Notes: generated by a model not told the origin, from the sequence alone. DNA of 64,000 nt from Nostocoides sp. F2B08 (GCF_009184895.1 NZ_WESE01000003.1:186001-250000), one strand, 5' to 3'; shown: positions 21,293 to 32,548, counted from the first letter of the stretch. Made by a program: numbers and translations.

Positions 21293-22104
21293 GGCGCGGA
21301 CCCGACGGCGGCCCGCATCGCATCGACATCGGGAGACCCACCGGTGAAGATCTCGACCTGCCGTGCCGCCTGATGGAGCAGCATCTCCAGTCCCGACACG
21401 ACCCGACCGCCCGCAGTCTCGACGGCGGCCGCGAGCGGGCTCGGCCACGGGGCATAGACGACGTCGAAGAGGGTGATCCCCCGCATCGCGGTCGCCGACC
21501 GGGCGAGCGGGGGGCCCGCGCCAGCCGGCACGGTGGACACGATGAGCGGCGGAGGACTGCTGGCCCACTCGGTGAGCGGAACGGGCCGGGCTCGCAGGCC
21601 GAGGTGCTGGGCGAGATCCGCGAGAGTGCGCGCGGCATCGGGCCGGCGGGCCGCGACCTCGACGCGAGCCACGCCCATCGACCTGAGCGCGAGGACTGCC
21701 GATCGGGCGGTCGCTCCGGCGCCGATGACGCGGGCGGCGCCACCGTGGTCCACGCTTCGAAGCGCGGCGACGATCCCGTGCACGTCGGTGTTGTGACCCA
21801 CCCAGGCTCCATCCGGCCGGCGCACGAGGGTGTTGATCGACCGTGCGTCTCGGGCGAGCTGGGATGACTCGGCCGCGACGTCGAACGCCACCTCCTTGAG
21901 CGGCATCGTCAGACTGAGCCCGCGCCAGGACGCGTCCAGACCCTCCACGAATCCGGCCAGTCCCGGCTCGGCCATCTCAATGGCTGTGTACGACCATCCG
22001 GACAGCCCCAGGCTCCGGTAGGCCGCCTCGTGCAGAGCGGGCGAGAGGGAGTGCGAGATCGGCGATCCGAGGACCGCTGCCCGGCGTGTCGTCCGGTCAG
22101 CCAC
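21289..22104 (-). CDS. aroE: Shikimate dehydrogenase
   Basis: Reduces 3-dehydroshikimate to shikimate with NADPH. The 271 residues contain the substrate site SPISHSLSPALHEAAY, the catalytic lysine in SLTMPLKEVAF, NTDVHGIVAAL, and the nucleotide loop IGAGATARS. The end shows SGLEMLLHQAARQVEIFTG. The start is one of two consecutive GTG codons (22107 or 22104). Either overlaps the mltG stop by 8-11 bases; I chose the shorter. Confidence 0.95.
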   Translation of the reverse strand: MADRTTRRAAVLGSPISHSLSPALHEAAYRSLGLSGWSYTAIEMAEPGLAGFVEGLDASWRGLSLTMPLKEVAFDVAAESSQLARDARSINTLVRRPDGAWVGHNTDVHGIVAALRSVDHGGAARVIGAGATARSAVLALRSMGVARVEVAARRPDAARTLADLAQHLGLRARPVPLTEWASSPPPLIVSTVPAGAGPPLARSATAMRGITLFDVVYAPWPSPLAAAVETAGGRVVSGLEMLLHQAARQVEIFTGGSPDVDAMRAAVGSAP

Positions 22105-23344
22105 CACCGGTGCACTTGCCCGGGTTGTCCTCGCACCACTGCACCCGGAGCCGGTCGTTGGCCTGGTGCTCCTCGAAGGTCTCCGCGAACAGCGTCTCAC
22201 CGGTGTCGAGGTTGACGGTGACGAAGAAGAACCACGGTCCCTCGGTCGGGTTGGCCGCCGCATCGATCGCTGCTCGTCCGGGGTTTCCGATCGGTCCCGG
22301 GGGCAGGCCCTGGATCACGTACGTGTCGTACGGATGCGACTTCGCCTCCTCGAACTCGGTGCGGGTGAGGTTGCCGCGCTTCTGGAGGGCGTAGTTGACC
22401 GTGGAGTCCATCTCGAGGCGGCCGACCGTTGGGCCGGTCGGGTCCGCGAGCCGATTCTCGACAACCTGGGCGACCTTGCCCAGATCCACGTCCGCACGGG
22501 CCTCACCCTCGACGATCGACGCCACGTTCAGGGTTCGCTGCCAGTCCTCCTCCGCGACTCCCGCGTCGGTGAGCTGCTCCTTCATCTCGTCGACGAGCGT
22601 CTTGAGGTGGACTTCGGCGGGGTCGTCTGTCCGCAAGGTGTAGGTCGCCGGGAACAACCATCCCTCGACATCTCCCCCGGCCTGGTCGGGCAGACCGATC
22701 GCCTCGGCGTCCTCCGCCGCGGTCTCGTAGTCCTCGATGGGGACTCCGGTCGCCTCGGACAGCGCAGCGAAGACCTCGGACTTCCACAGGCCCTCTCGGA
22801 TCGTCACCGGCTCTCCGAGGTAGCGGTTCGCCGGGTCGTTGAGGGCGGCGAGGGCGTCGGCGGCGCTCATCTCGCGCACGAGGGTGTACTCCCCTGGCTG
22901 CACCGCCGCGGCGGCCTCGGGGTCGGCGCTGCTCGCGCGCACGAAGGAGTCTGTCGAGGCGATGACGCCGGCGTCGACCAGCGCGCGCGCGATCGCCGAT
23001 CCGCTGTCCCCGGGGTTCACGGTCACCGTCACCTCGCCCGAACCGGGACCCGCGTAGTCCTCGACGGGACTCGACAAGGCGCCGTCGACCATCGGCGTGA
23101 TGATGCGGAACGCGCCGTAGGCGAGGCCGGCGAGCAGGGCGAGTGCGACGAGGGGCACGATGAGACGCGAGGCCCGACTGCTCTCGTGGTGACGGCGGTG
23201 TCCACCGTGCTCGCGCTGACGGCGGGCCTCGGACCGGGACCGGGGGGCTGTGTCCTGCTCATGGTGGTGGTCGTGCCCGTCCGACGGGTGGGCGCCATGG
23301 TGGTCGTCGCCTCCGAAGATGGAGTCCTCCAGATGGGGCTTCAC
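22097..23344 (-). CDS. mltG: Endolytic murein transglycosylase MltG
   Basis: Inner-membrane lytic transglycosylase that cuts nascent glycan strands, acting as a terminator of peptidoglycan polymerisation. The 415 residues have a cytoplasmic tail rich in histidine and charged residues (1-58, with DGHDHHHEQ), one membrane helix at about 61-84, a LysM-like region, and the YceG domain. The catalytic glutamate is Glu279 in NVASIVEGEA; LPPGPIGNPGRAAIDAA is also diagnostic. The ATG overlaps the ruvX stop (ATGA). Confidence 0.95.
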   Translation of the reverse strand: MKPHLEDSIFGGDDHHGAHPSDGHDHHHEQDTAPRSRSEARRQREHGGHRRHHESSRASRLIVPLVALALLAGLAYGAFRIITPMVDGALSSPVEDYAGPGSGEVTVTVNPGDSGSAIARALVDAGVIASTDSFVRASSADPEAAAAVQPGEYTLVREMSAADALAALNDPANRYLGEPVTIREGLWKSEVFAALSEATGVPIEDYETAAEDAEAIGLPDQAGGDVEGWLFPATYTLRTDDPAEVHLKTLVDEMKEQLTDAGVAEEDWQRTLNVASIVEGEARADVDLGKVAQVVENRLADPTGPTVGRLEMDSTVNYALQKRGNLTRTEFEEAKSHPYDTYVIQGLPPGPIGNPGRAAIDAAANPTEGPWFFFVTVNLDTGETLFAETFEEHQANDRLRVQWCEDNPGKCTGGG

Positions 23345-23811
23345 CCGTGCTCCTTCCGCCGGCGGGCATGTCGGGGCTTGCGCCCGGTGCTGACGAGCTC
23401 TCCGGCGGGGCGGCCAGAACTGCTCTCGAGGTCCAACGCCCCCTGCAGGATCAGCACCGCGGCGGCCTGATCGACGACGGAGCGCCGCCCGCGCTCCCGC
23501 ATACCACCGGCTCCGAGCTGTCGGTGCGCACTGACCGTGGTCAGTCGTTCGTCGACCAGCCGGACGGGGACCGGTGCCACACGTGAGGCGAGATCACGAG
23601 CATAACCGCGTGCCATGCCCGCAGCGGGCCCCTCGTCCCCACGGAGTGTGCGAGGCAAGCCGACGTAGACGGTGCGAACGGCGTGCTCGGCCATCAGGGC
23701 CGTCACAGCCTCCATGTCCTCTGGGGGCACCGTCGTCACCGGGTGGGCGAGCACTCCCCCAGGGTCGCTCAAGGCGATGCCGACGCGGACCGACCCGACG
23801 TCGATGCCCAT
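23341..23811 (-). CDS. ruvX: RuvX/YqgF pre-16S rRNA nuclease
   Basis: RNase H-like nuclease implicated in 16S rRNA 5'-end maturation, earlier called a Holliday junction resolvase. The 156 residues carry MGIDVGSVRVGIALSD, VGLPRTLRGDEG, VRLVDERLTT and VDQAAAVLILQGAL, the standard four blocks. ATG 23809-23811 is the only reasonable start in this frame; it lies 31 bases after the alaS stop. It overlaps mltG downstream (ATGA). Confidence 0.94.
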   Translation of the reverse strand: MGIDVGSVRVGIALSDPGGVLAHPVTTVPPEDMEAVTALMAEHAVRTVYVGLPRTLRGDEGPAAGMARGYARDLASRVAPVPVRLVDERLTTVSAHRQLGAGGMRERGRRSVVDQAAAVLILQGALDLESSSGRPAGELVSTGRKPRHARRRKEHG

Positions 23812-23842
23812 TCGGACACCGACCTCGAGCGCGAGTCCCGGG

Positions 23843-26542
23843 TCAGTCCCCGAGCTCACCGACGCGCCACTCGATCGCCGACAGGGCCTGACCCACCGCG
23901 CCCGGGTCGCTTCCGCCGCCTTGTGCGAGGTCGTCCTTGCCGCCGCCACCACCACCGAGGTGCGGTGCCGCGATCCGCACCAGGTCACCGGCCCTGATGC
24001 CGCGCGCGCGAGCCGGTTCGTTCGTGGCGACGACGATGACGGGTCGACCTCCCTTGGTCCCGGTGACCGCGACGACGACGGGACGGTCCGTTCCGAGCCG
24101 ACCCCGGGCGTCGAGAACCATCGCTCGCACGTCGTCGCCACCGGCTTCACGTCCGGCGTCGTGTCCGAGGAAACGGACCGCCCCGACGTCGCGCACCGAG
24201 TCGGTCAGCCGCCCGGCGGCGGCGAGGACCTGCTCCCGGCGCAGGCGTTCGAGGTCACGCTCGGCATCCTTGAGCCGGCCGAGCATCGTGCCGATCCGCT
24301 CGGGGAGCTCCTCTGGTCGCGCCTTGAGCATCTCGGTGACCTGACCGACGATCGCGTGCTCACGGGCCAGGAACGAGTAGGCGTCCGCACCGACCAGCGC
24401 CTCGACCCGGCGGACCCCCGATCCGATCGAGGACTCCCCTAGAAGGGTGACCAGACCCAGCTGGGTCGTCCGCTCGGCGTGCGTGCCGCCGCACAGCTCC
24501 TTGGCCCAGTCACCCACCGAGATGACCCGCACGGCGTCGCCGTACTTCTCGCCGAACAGCGCCATGGCGCCGATCTCGAGCGCCTCGACCTGTGACATGA
24601 CGTCGGCCGAGACGGCGAGGTCCTCGAGCAGCAGGGCGTTGACCCGCTGTTCGACGTCGCGCAACACGGAGGCGGGGACGGCGGAGGTCGCCGTGAAGTC
24701 GAACCGGAACCGTCCCGGGGCGTTCTCGGAACCGGCCTGGGTGGCCGTGTCACCGAGTGCTTCGCGAATCGCCTTGTGGACCATGTGCGTCGCCGTGTGT
24801 GCGCGTGAGATGGAGCGCCGACGCTCGATGTCGACCTCGGCGTGCGCGCTCTCGTCGGTGTGGACCTCCCCCGCCACCACGGTCGCCCGGTGCACGATGA
24901 GTCCGGAGATGGGCTTCTGTACGTCGTGGATCCGCACGACCGCCCCACTCGCGAGCTGCAGGACTCCCCCGTCCGCGAGTTGTCCGCCACCCTCGGCGTA
25001 GAACGGGGTTCGGTCCAGGACGACCTCGACGTCCTCACCGGCCCGGGCCGCGACGACCGGCTCGCCGTCGCGGATCAGCCCGGCAACCCTGGCCTCACTC
25101 GTGACCTCGTCGTAGCCGGTGAACTCCACCTCCCGACCGAGCGCGTCGGCGAGTTGGCGATAGGCCCCGGTGCCCCCGTGACCGACCTTCTTGGACTGGG
25201 CGTCGGCCTTGGCACGGTCGCGCTGCTCCTGCATCAGGCGCGTGAAACCCTCGCGATCCACCGACAGTCCCTGCTCGGCGGCCATCTCGAGGGTGAGGTC
25301 GATCGGGAACCCGTAGGTGTCGTGAAGCTGGAACGCCCGCTCCCCCGAGAGCGTGGCCGAGCCCGTCCGCCTCGTCTCGACGACGGCACTCTCGAGGAGG
25401 GTCGTGCCCGATGCCAGGGTGCGCCTGAACGCCTCCTCCTCCGCGTAGGCGATGGTGCTGATCCGCTCGAAGTCACGCTCGAGCTCGGGGTAGCTGTTGC
25501 GCATCCGCTCGACGGAGATCGGGAGAAGCTCGGGCAGACAGGCGTCCTGGTACCCGAGCAGACGCATCGCGCGCACAGATCGGCGGAGCATGCGGCGGAG
25601 CACGTATCCGCGGCCCTCGTTGCCCGGAGTGACGCCGTCACCGATGAGCATGAGCGAAGAGCGCACGTGATCGGCGACCACCCGCAGGCGCACGTCGTCC
25701 GGATGCGACTCCGACGCCGCATGACCCGACCGGGCGCCGTACTCGCGGCGTGTCATCTCCGCTGCCCGGGCGAGCACTGGGTAGACCTCGTCGATCTCGT
25801 ACATGTTGTCGACACCCTGGAGCAGGCTGGCCATCCGTTCGAGTCCCATGCCGGTGTCGATGTTCTTCTTCGGGAGGTCACCGGCGATGTCGAAGTCGGC
25901 CTTGGACCGCACCGCGGACAGCTCGTGCTGCATGAAGACGAGGTTCCAGAACTCGAGGAACCTGTCCTCGTCGACCTCCGGTCCGCCGTCCGGTCCGTAC
26001 TCACGGCCGCGGTCGTAGTAGATCTCGCTGCAGGGTCCCCCGGGGCCCGGGACGCCCATGTGCCAGTAGTTGTCCTCCTTGCCGCGACGGACGATCCGCT
26101 CGGAGGGGATGTCGGTCGTCTCGATCCAGAGCTCGATGGCCTCGTCGTCGTCCTCGTAGACGGTCGCCCAGAGTCGGTCGCCGTCGAGCCCGAACCCGCC
26201 CGACTCCTCGCCGGAGGTCACCAGGTCCCAGGCGAGTCGGATGGCACCTTCCTTGAAGTAGTCGCCGAAGGAGAAGTTGCCGTTCATCTGGAAGAACGTG
26301 CCGTGTCGGGAGGTCTTGCCGACCTCCTCGATGTCCTGGGTGCGTACGCACTTCTGGACGCTGGTGGCCCTGTCCCAGGGCGCCGACTCCTGACCGAGGA
26401 AGTAGGGCTTGAAGGGGACCATGCCGGCGTTGACGAAGAGGAGGTTCGGGTCGTCGTGGATCAGTGGCGCAGAGGGCACCACGGCGTGACCGTTCTTCTC
26501 GAAGAAGCGCAGCCAGCGCCGACGGATCTCTGCGGTTTCCAT
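23843..26542 (-). CDS. alaS: Alanine-tRNA ligase
   Basis: Charges tRNA-Ala. The 899 residues comprise the class II catalytic core ([46 protein letters not shown]), the tRNA-binding middle, the editing domain with HTATHMVH and CGGTHAE (zinc ligands), and a C-terminal DHHA1-like domain with [15 protein letters not shown]. Start ATG at 26540-26542. The order rarA-alaS-ruvX-mltG-aroE is the usual actinobacterial one. The 127 bases before alaS hold no clear promoter. Confidence 0.98.
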   Translation of the reverse strand: METAEIRRRWLRFFEKNGHAVVPSAPLIHDDPNLLFVNAGMVPFKPYFLGQESAPWDRATSVQKCVRTQDIEEVGKTSRHGTFFQMNGNFSFGDYFKEGAIRLAWDLVTSGEESGGFGLDGDRLWATVYEDDDEAIELWIETTDIPSERIVRRGKEDNYWHMGVPGPGGPCSEIYYDRGREYGPDGGPEVDEDRFLEFWNLVFMQHELSAVRSKADFDIAGDLPKKNIDTGMGLERMASLLQGVDNMYEIDEVYPVLARAAEMTRREYGARSGHAASESHPDDVRLRVVADHVRSSLMLIGDGVTPGNEGRGYVLRRMLRRSVRAMRLLGYQDACLPELLPISVERMRNSYPELERDFERISTIAYAEEEAFRRTLASGTTLLESAVVETRRTGSATLSGERAFQLHDTYGFPIDLTLEMAAEQGLSVDREGFTRLMQEQRDRAKADAQSKKVGHGGTGAYRQLADALGREVEFTGYDEVTSEARVAGLIRDGEPVVAARAGEDVEVVLDRTPFYAEGGGQLADGGVLQLASGAVVRIHDVQKPISGLIVHRATVVAGEVHTDESAHAEVDIERRRSISRAHTATHMVHKAIREALGDTATQAGSENAPGRFRFDFTATSAVPASVLRDVEQRVNALLLEDLAVSADVMSQVEALEIGAMALFGEKYGDAVRVISVGDWAKELCGGTHAERTTQLGLVTLLGESSIGSGVRRVEALVGADAYSFLAREHAIVGQVTEMLKARPEELPERIGTMLGRLKDAERDLERLRREQVLAAAGRLTDSVRDVGAVRFLGHDAGREAGGDDVRAMVLDARGRLGTDRPVVVAVTGTKGGRPVIVVATNEPARARGIRAGDLVRIAAPHLGGGGGGKDDLAQGGGSDPGAVGQALSAIEWRVGELGD

Positions 26543-26669
26543 GGGTGGATCACGTTCCTTGCGACTCGGGAGCGCCGGCGACGAACGGATGGGCCGGCCG
26601 GCTCGGGATGACAGGCAAGCAGGGTATCGCGGTCGGCGGTAGCGGCCCTAAGCCATAACCCTGCGCCGC

Positions 26670-28037
26670 TTACCGCCCGAGCCGCTCGCGGAGCCACCGC
26701 CAGCGCTCCTGGAGACGGGCCTCGAAGCCGCGATCGGTCGGCCGGTAGTAGTCGGTACGTCCGGCCAGGTCGTCGGGCAGGTAGACCTGTCGGGCCACGC
26801 CCTCGGGTTCGTCGTGCGCGTAGACGTAGTCCATCCCGTGCCCCAATCGGGCCGCACCCGCGTACCCCGACCCGCGCAGGTGCGCCGGAACGGCCCCACC
26901 ACGGCCGCCGCGGACGTCAGCGATCGCCTCGTTGATCGCGAGGTACGCGGCGTTCGACTTGGGCGCGAGCGCGTTGTGGACCACCGCCTGGGCGAGGATG
27001 ATCCTCGCCTCCGGCATGCCGATCTGGGCCACCGCGTGCATCGCCGCGACAGCGGTCTGCAGGGCGGTCGGATCCGCCATGCCGACATCCTCGCTGGCGG
27101 CGATGACAACCCGGCGGGCGACGAAGCGTGGGTCCTCCCCCGCCTCGAGCATCCGCGCCAGGTAGTGCAGCGCGGCATCGACGTCGGAGCCACGCATCGA
27201 CTTGATCAGGGCCGACGCCACGTCGTAGTGCTGGTCACCGGTCCGGTCGTACCGGACGGCCGCGGTGGCCACGGCTCGCTCGGTGTGCGCCAGGGTGATC
27301 GCGAGGGGCCGATCGTCACCGCCGACGGGTGTGTCGTCGCTCGCCACGCCGGCCGCGGCCTCGAGGGCCGTGAGCGCCCGACGGGCGTCACCTCCGCTCA
27401 CGCGCAGCAGATGGTCACGAGCCTCCGGTTCCAGGAGGTATGCGCCGGCCAGGCCACGCGGGTCGTCGACCGCCGACTCGAGCACAGCCGTGACGTCCTC
27501 GTCGTCGAGTGAGGTGAGCGTGACGAGAACGGACCGCGACAGCAGGGGCGCGATGATCGAGAAGCTCGGGTTCTCCGTCGTGGCCGCGACGAGGATCACG
27601 TGCCGGTTCTCGACACCCGGCAGCAGGGCGTCCTGCTGGGCCTTGGTGAATCGGTGGATCTCGTCGAGGAACAGCACGGTGTGCCGGCCGTACAGGTCGA
27701 GAGTGCGCAGGGCCTGATCCATGACGGCGCGGACGTCCTTGACACCCGCGGTGACGGCGGACAGCTCGACGAAGTCGCGGTCTGCGGCAGTGGCCACGAG
27801 GTGGGCCAGGGTGGTCTTGCCCGTCCCCGGCGGCCCCCAGAGAATGGCGGAGAGCGGCCCGGCCGCACCCGTTCCTCCGTCGATGAGTCGCCGCAGGGGG
27901 CTTCCCGCGGCCAGGACCCGGTCCTGCCCTCGGACCTCCTCGAGACTGCGCGGTCGCATGCGCACGGCGAGCGGAGCGCGCACGATATCGCCCTCGGCGG
28001 GCTCCGCGGAGCCGAAGAGGTCGGGGGTCGGGGACAC
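26670..28037 (-). CDS. rarA: Replication-associated recombination protein A (RarA/MgsA AAA ATPase)
   Basis: Clamp-loader-like AAA+ ATPase acting at stalled replication forks. The 455 residues start VSPTPDLFG (GTG at 28035-28037). They include a RuvB-like entry [17 protein letters not shown], Walker [10 protein letters not shown], Walker [10 protein letters not shown], sensor ATTENPSF, and the MgsA C-terminal part ([10 protein letters not shown]-like segment, [20 protein letters not shown]). It is followed by alaS. The amidotransferase gene ends 10 bases upstream of this start, so the two may share a transcript. Confidence 0.95.
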   Translation of the reverse strand: MSPTPDLFGSAEPAEGDIVRAPLAVRMRPRSLEEVRGQDRVLAAGSPLRRLIDGGTGAAGPLSAILWGPPGTGKTTLAHLVATAADRDFVELSAVTAGVKDVRAVMDQALRTLDLYGRHTVLFLDEIHRFTKAQQDALLPGVENRHVILVAATTENPSFSIIAPLLSRSVLVTLTSLDDEDVTAVLESAVDDPRGLAGAYLLEPEARDHLLRVSGGDARRALTALEAAAGVASDDTPVGGDDRPLAITLAHTERAVATAAVRYDRTGDQHYDVASALIKSMRGSDVDAALHYLARMLEAGEDPRFVARRVVIAASEDVGMADPTALQTAVAAMHAVAQIGMPEARIILAQAVVHNALAPKSNAAYLAINEAIADVRGGRGGAVPAHLRGSGYAGAARLGHGMDYVYAHDEPEGVARQVYLPDDLAGRTDYYRPTDRGFEARLQERWRWLRERLGR

Positions 28038-28047
28038 GCCCGCCACC

Positions 28048-28815
28048 CTAGTTCGTCGTGGCCCGACGGACGACGGCGATCCACGCGTCGATGACGTCCG
28101 ACCAGGTCCGGACGAGGGTCGGCTCGGCCCGGGCGACAGCGCTGACGAGTCGGTCCGGGTCGAGCGAGATCGCATGAAGGCGAGCGGGATCCGAGTGCGC
28201 CCACGTCCGAGCCGTCCGTGTACGTGCCTCAATGTGGAACTGCAGACCCCATACCGCCTCACCGACCGCGAAGGCCTGGACGGGACACCGGTCTGATCGC
28301 GCGAGGACCTCGACCGGCCGCCCGTCATAGAGCTCGGGGAGGTCGGTCACCTCCCACCAGTGCCAGGCGAGCGCTTGGGCGTCCGGGTCGAGGCCGCGCA
28401 GCAGGCTGCCGCGATGGATGTCCCCATCGGTGGGTCGGATCCCGACCAGTCCGATCTCCGGGCCGTCAGGTATGCGGCGCACCCGTCCCCCGACCGCCAT
28501 CCCGAGCAGCTGGGCACCGAGACACACAGCGAGTGTCGGCACCTGGCCGAGAATCGCCGTGCGGAGCAGCTCGCGCACGGCCGGGAGCCACGGAGCACCG
28601 GCGTCGTCGTCGGGATCCATGCTCCCGCCGAGAATCACCAGGCCGTCGACGCCGGCCGGTGACCTCGGCACCTCGCGGCTCCGGTCCGGTCCGACGGTGT
28701 CGACGCGCAGCCCGGCCGCTTCCAGCCGCTCCCCGATGAGCGCGGCGTCCACATCCGACTCGTGCTCGACGACCAGCACGGTCGGTACTCCCTGCCTTCG
28801 CGCCCGGCCTGTCAC
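28048..28815 (-). CDS. Class I glutamine amidotransferase-like protein
   Basis: 255 residues of a stand-alone GATase1 domain similar to GMP synthase amidotransferase subunits. A complete triad is visible: Cys98 in [10 protein letters not shown], His194 and Glu196 in [22 protein letters not shown] is the oxyanion-region motif. The acceptor substrate is unknown; proteins of this type include gamma-glutamyl hydrolases and YfeJ-like proteins. The GTG start at 28813-28815 lies 6 bases after TACCCT (28827 to 28822), which could be a -10 box giving a leaderless mRNA. The gene on the right (28902) is divergent. Confidence 0.85.
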   Translation of the reverse strand: MTGRARRQGVPTVLVVEHESDVDAALIGERLEAAGLRVDTVGPDRSREVPRSPAGVDGLVILGGSMDPDDDAGAPWLPAVRELLRTAILGQVPTLAVCLGAQLLGMAVGGRVRRIPDGPEIGLVGIRPTDGDIHRGSLLRGLDPDAQALAWHWWEVTDLPELYDGRPVEVLARSDRCPVQAFAVGEAVWGLQFHIEARTRTARTWAHSDPARLHAISLDPDRLVSAVARAEPTLVRTWSDVIDAWIAVVRRATTN

Positions 28816-28901
28816 CGCAGCAGGGTAACGGGCGGCCGGGGAACGGACGCCTGGGCCACACCGGCATCATGCCCGCCGCGACCACCTGACACCATGTGCC
28901 C

Positions 28902-29747
28902 ATGACCGATGCCTCCCTCAGGGCCTTGGAGGACCTCGACGCGCTACTGTCGGTCGACCACCCGGTGCTCACCTACGACATCGGCCCTGGATTCACTCCG
29001 CCGGCGTACGCGCTGGGCGCGCTGGCCGAGGGGGGCGCCGTGGCCGTCCAGCGACGCTCGGACCGCGGCCACCCGGGCTTGGCAGTCATCGGGGCGGCCA
29101 CTGCGGTGCGCCGGCTGCTGCTCAGCGAGGAGATCGGCGACCTCGTCCGACTCCGCGGCCTGACCCACGTCTCCGTTCCCCGCGCGGCGTTCGAGCACGT
29201 CGCAGACGTCCACGACTGGGCCGGGGGCGGCGAGTGGGACTGGATGTGGACGACGACCACGCTGCCGACGTTGCCCCACGAAAGCGACATCGAGATCGTC
29301 GACGATGCTGCGGCCGCCGAACTCGTGGAGTTCCTGCGCCGCGCCAACCCGCGCACGCACGGAGAGCCCTTCGCCCGCCCGGACCAGCTGTGGGTGACCC
29401 TCCGGGATGATCGCGCCCTGGTCGCCTGCGGCTCCTGGGACCTGGCGACATCCGGCATTCCCGTTCTGACGGGTATCGCGGTCGATCCGGCCCGGCGCGG
29501 CGAGGGCTACGGGGCGGCGATCACCGCATACCTGACCCGACGGGCGGTCTCCACCTGCGGCGCCTGCACGCTCGGGATGTTCGCCGACAACCTCACCGCT
29601 CGGCTGTTGTATCACCGTCTGGGATATCGGACGGGGGCGCAGTGGTCCTCCCGGTGGTTCGCCCACGGCGCTGACGGGACGAACGGCCCAGACCGGGCCC
29701 GCCCGATCGGTAGACCTCCTGGACGCCGTACAGCGGCCGCCCCTTGA
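28902..29747 (+). CDS. GNAT family N-acetyltransferase
   Basis: 281 residues. The N-terminal ~110 residues lack a recognised motif. The C-terminal half has the acetyl-CoA fold: ALVACGSWDLATSGIPVLTGIAVDP, the loop RRGEGYGAAITAYL, and [16 protein letters not shown]. It resembles MSMEG-type two-part GNATs; the substrate is unknown. Start ATG 28902 chosen; GTG 28896 is also in frame. The last ~155 bases overlap the 3' end of the convergent glycosyltransferase gene, where the encoded tail is Gly/Arg/Pro-rich and likely disordered. Confidence 0.85.
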   Translation: MTDASLRALEDLDALLSVDHPVLTYDIGPGFTPPAYALGALAEGGAVAVQRRSDRGHPGLAVIGAATAVRRLLLSEEIGDLVRLRGLTHVSVPRAAFEHVADVHDWAGGGEWDWMWTTTTLPTLPHESDIEIVDDAAAAELVEFLRRANPRTHGEPFARPDQLWVTLRDDRALVACGSWDLATSGIPVLTGIAVDPARRGEGYGAAITAYLTRRAVSTCGACTLGMFADNLTARLLYHRLGYRTGAQWSSRWFAHGADGTNGPDRARPIGRPPGRRTAAAP

Positions 29748-30639
29748 CCTCGTCGTAGATGCGACCGACGTAGGTTCCGATGATGCCCATGAGGAGGAGC
29801 TGCAGGCCGCCGACGAGGAACACGGACGCGACGATGAAGGTCCAGCCTTCCACGACCCGCTCCGGGAAGAAGATCTTGATGCCGACCGCGTACATCAGCC
29901 CGAGCAGGGCGAGCCCCGAGACGACCAGACCGGCACGGGAGATCAGCTGAAGCGGCTTCGCCGAGAAGCTCGTGATGCCGTCGACCGCGAACTTGACCAT
30001 CCGGCGGAGCGGGTAACCGCTGCTGCCCGAGTGTCTCGCCTCCCGGTCGAAGAGGACCGCCTTCTGCTTGAAGCCGATCTCGGCGATCATGCCGCGAAGG
30101 AAGCGGGAGTGCTCGCCGTACCGCCGCAGCTGATCGGCGACCGCCCGGTCGATGAGCCTGAAGTCGCCTGTGTTGCGCGGGATCTCGACCGACGACATCG
30201 CCCCGAGGATGCGATAGAAGACATCGGCCGTCACGCGTTTGAACGCCCCGTCCCGACGACTCCGGCGCTGGGCGTAGACCACGTCCCAGCCGGCCTGCCA
30301 CTCGTGGATGAGCTCGAGGCTGACTGCCGGAGGGTCCTGCAGGTCGGAGTCCATGATGATGATCGCATCACCATGCGCATGGTCGATTCCCGCGGTCACG
30401 GCCATCTGGTGACCGAAGTTGCGGGCGAGGTCGACCACGACCACGCGGCTGTCGCGCTCGGACAGTCCGATGAGCCGATCCAGCGAGCCGTCGCGGCTGC
30501 CGTCGTTGACGAAGACAAACTCGACGTCGACGTCCAGAGTCGCGATCGCCGCATCGACCTGGTCGTGCAGCAGGTCGATGTTGCCCTCCTCGTCGTAGAT
30601 CGGGAAGACGTACGAGATCAGTGGACGCGAACCGCTCAT
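29593..30639 (-). CDS. GT2 family glycosyltransferase (polyprenyl-phosphate type)
   Basis: 348 residues. The cytosolic GT2 domain runs [23 protein letters not shown], the metal-binding region MDSDLQDPP and [11 protein letters not shown]. Two C-terminal membrane helices follow (about 232-258 and 270-298). This is the layout of DPM/GtrB-like enzymes that load a sugar onto polyprenyl phosphate for cell-envelope glycosylation; the sugar is unknown. The ATG at 30637-30639 overlaps the aspS stop (ATGA). The disordered basic tail overlaps the convergent GNAT gene by 155 bases. Confidence 0.9.
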   Translation of the reverse strand: MSGSRPLISYVFPIYDEEGNIDLLHDQVDAAIATLDVDVEFVFVNDGSRDGSLDRLIGLSERDSRVVVVDLARNFGHQMAVTAGIDHAHGDAIIIMDSDLQDPPAVSLELIHEWQAGWDVVYAQRRSRRDGAFKRVTADVFYRILGAMSSVEIPRNTGDFRLIDRAVADQLRRYGEHSRFLRGMIAEIGFKQKAVLFDREARHSGSSGYPLRRMVKFAVDGITSFSAKPLQLISRAGLVVSGLALLGLMYAVGIKIFFPERVVEGWTFIVASVFLVGGLQLLLMGIIGTYVGRIYDEVKGRPLYGVQEVYRSGGPGLGRSSRQRRGRTTGRTTAPPSDIPDGDTTAER

Positions 30640-32480
30640 CGGATCTCGGGGACCATGGGTTCGACCGATTCGGACCCGCTGGGGACACGGTCGAGCTCGG
30701 GGACCGCGTCGACCCCGGCGTCGGCGCGCTGCTCGGGGGTGATCGGCGCGGGGGCGTCGGTCAGCGGGTCGTACCCGCCACCGGACTTGGGGAAGGCGAT
30801 GACGTCGCGAATGCTGTCGTAGCCGCCGAGCAGCATGACGATCCGGTCCCACCCGAAGGCGATGCCCCCGTGCGGGGGCGCGCCGTACTGGAAGGCCTCG
30901 AGCAGGAACCCGAACTTCTCCTGGGCCTGCTCGGGGGTCAGTCCCATGACGGTGAAGACCCGCTCCTGGACGTCGCGTCGGTGGATACGGATCGATCCTC
31001 CGCCGATCTCGTGCCCGTTGCACACGAGGTCGTACGCATAGGCGAGGGCCTCGCCCGGGCGCTGGTCGAAGGTGTCCTCGAACTCCCGCTTCGGCGATGT
31101 GAACGCATGGTGGACCGCTGTCCAGGCGCCGTCCCCCACGGCGACGTCACCGGCGGCGGTCGCCTCCGAGGCTGGCTCGAACAGGGGCGCGTCGTTGACC
31201 CAGACGAAGCGCCACTCCCCCTCGTCGATGAGGCCGCACCGGCGGGCGATCTCGAGCCGGGCTGCGCCGAGGAGGGCGCGTGAGGACTTGGTCGGTCCGG
31301 CTGCGAAGAACACGCAGTCGCCAGGCTTGGCTCCGACGTGCTCGGCCAGACCCGCCCGCTCCGACTCGCTGAGGTTCTTGGCGACCGGCCCGGACAGCTC
31401 GACCGACCCGTCCGCCGCCTGCGTGACCAGGACGTAGGCAAGCCCGCGGGCGCCACGCTGCTTGGCCCAGTCCTGCCACGCGTCGAGCTGTTTGCGCGGC
31501 TGGCTGGCACCGCCCGGCATCACGACGGCTCCGACATACTCGGCCTGGAAGACCCGGAAGGGAGTCTCCGAGAAGTACTCGGTGCACTCGACGAGCTCCT
31601 GCCCGAAACGGAGATCGGGCTTGTCGGTGCCGAACCGCCGCATCGCCTCCCCATAGGTCATCCGGGGGAACGGGGTGTCGAGCTCGACGCCGATGAGCGA
31701 CCAGATCTCAGCCACGACCGCCTCACCGAGCTCGATGACGTCGTCCTCCTCGACGAAGCTCATCTCGATGTCCAGCTGGGTGAACTCCGGCTGGCGGTCG
31801 GCCCGGAAGTCCTCGTCTCGGTAGCACCTGGCGATCTGGTAGTACCGCTCCATACCGGCGACCATGAGGAGTTGCTTGAACAACTGCGGCGACTGGGGCA
31901 GCGCGTACCACTTGCCCGGGGCCAGGCGGGCCGGCACGAGGAAGTCGCGAGCGCCCTCCGGGGTCGACCGGGTCAGGGTGGGCGTCTCGATCTCGACGAA
32001 GTCCCGCTCCCCGAGGACCTTGCGGGCCGCGGCGTTCACGCGCGAGCGCAACCGGAGCCCGTGCCCGGCGCTGTGTGCCCCGGGCCGACGCAGGTCGAGG
32101 TATCGGTGCCGGAGCCGCGCCTCCTCACCCACGGCGACCCGCTCGTCGATCTGGAACGGAAGCGAGGCGGAGGGGTTGAGCACCGAGATCTCTCGGGCGA
32201 CGACCTCGACCTCGCCGGTCGGGAGGTCGGGGTTGACGTTCTGCCGGTCCCGTAGGGACACCTCGCCGTCCACCCGCACGCAGAACTCGCTCCGGAGGTC
32301 GTGTGCCGCACCGGTCAGGACCTCGTCGCGCGCGACGACCTGGACGACGCCCGAGGCGTCGCGCACGTCGATGAAGGCCACCCCTCCATGGTCGCGGCGC
32401 CGCGCGACCCAGCCGGTGAGGGTGACGGTCTGGCCGGCGTCGGCTGCGCGCAGGGTGCCGGACTGATGGGTGCGGAGCAC
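30636..32480 (-). CDS. aspS: Aspartate-tRNA ligase
   Basis: Class II aminoacyl-tRNA synthetase, 614 residues. It has an N-terminal OB-fold anticodon domain ([20 protein letters not shown]), motif 2 region [20 protein letters not shown], the bacterial GAD insertion domain, and the C-terminal motif 3 [10 protein letters not shown]. The GTG start at 32478-32480 (VLRTHQSG) has AAGGA about 6-8 bases upstream; an ATG at 32510 is an alternative. Whether it also charges tRNA-Asn depends on a GatCAB system not seen here. Confidence 0.97.
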   Translation of the reverse strand: MLRTHQSGTLRAADAGQTVTLTGWVARRRDHGGVAFIDVRDASGVVQVVARDEVLTGAAHDLRSEFCVRVDGEVSLRDRQNVNPDLPTGEVEVVAREISVLNPSASLPFQIDERVAVGEEARLRHRYLDLRRPGAHSAGHGLRLRSRVNAAARKVLGERDFVEIETPTLTRSTPEGARDFLVPARLAPGKWYALPQSPQLFKQLLMVAGMERYYQIARCYRDEDFRADRQPEFTQLDIEMSFVEEDDVIELGEAVVAEIWSLIGVELDTPFPRMTYGEAMRRFGTDKPDLRFGQELVECTEYFSETPFRVFQAEYVGAVVMPGGASQPRKQLDAWQDWAKQRGARGLAYVLVTQAADGSVELSGPVAKNLSESERAGLAEHVGAKPGDCVFFAAGPTKSSRALLGAARLEIARRCGLIDEGEWRFVWVNDAPLFEPASEATAAGDVAVGDGAWTAVHHAFTSPKREFEDTFDQRPGEALAYAYDLVCNGHEIGGGSIRIHRRDVQERVFTVMGLTPEQAQEKFGFLLEAFQYGAPPHGGIAFGWDRIVMLLGGYDSIRDVIAFPKSGGGYDPLTDAPAPITPEQRADAGVDAVPELDRVPSGSESVEPMVPEIR

Positions 32481-32548
32481 GGGAGATCCTTCGGAGACGA
32501 GTGAGTCCATCCGTGGGTGGCCACGGACGACGGACGATGATCGATCAC

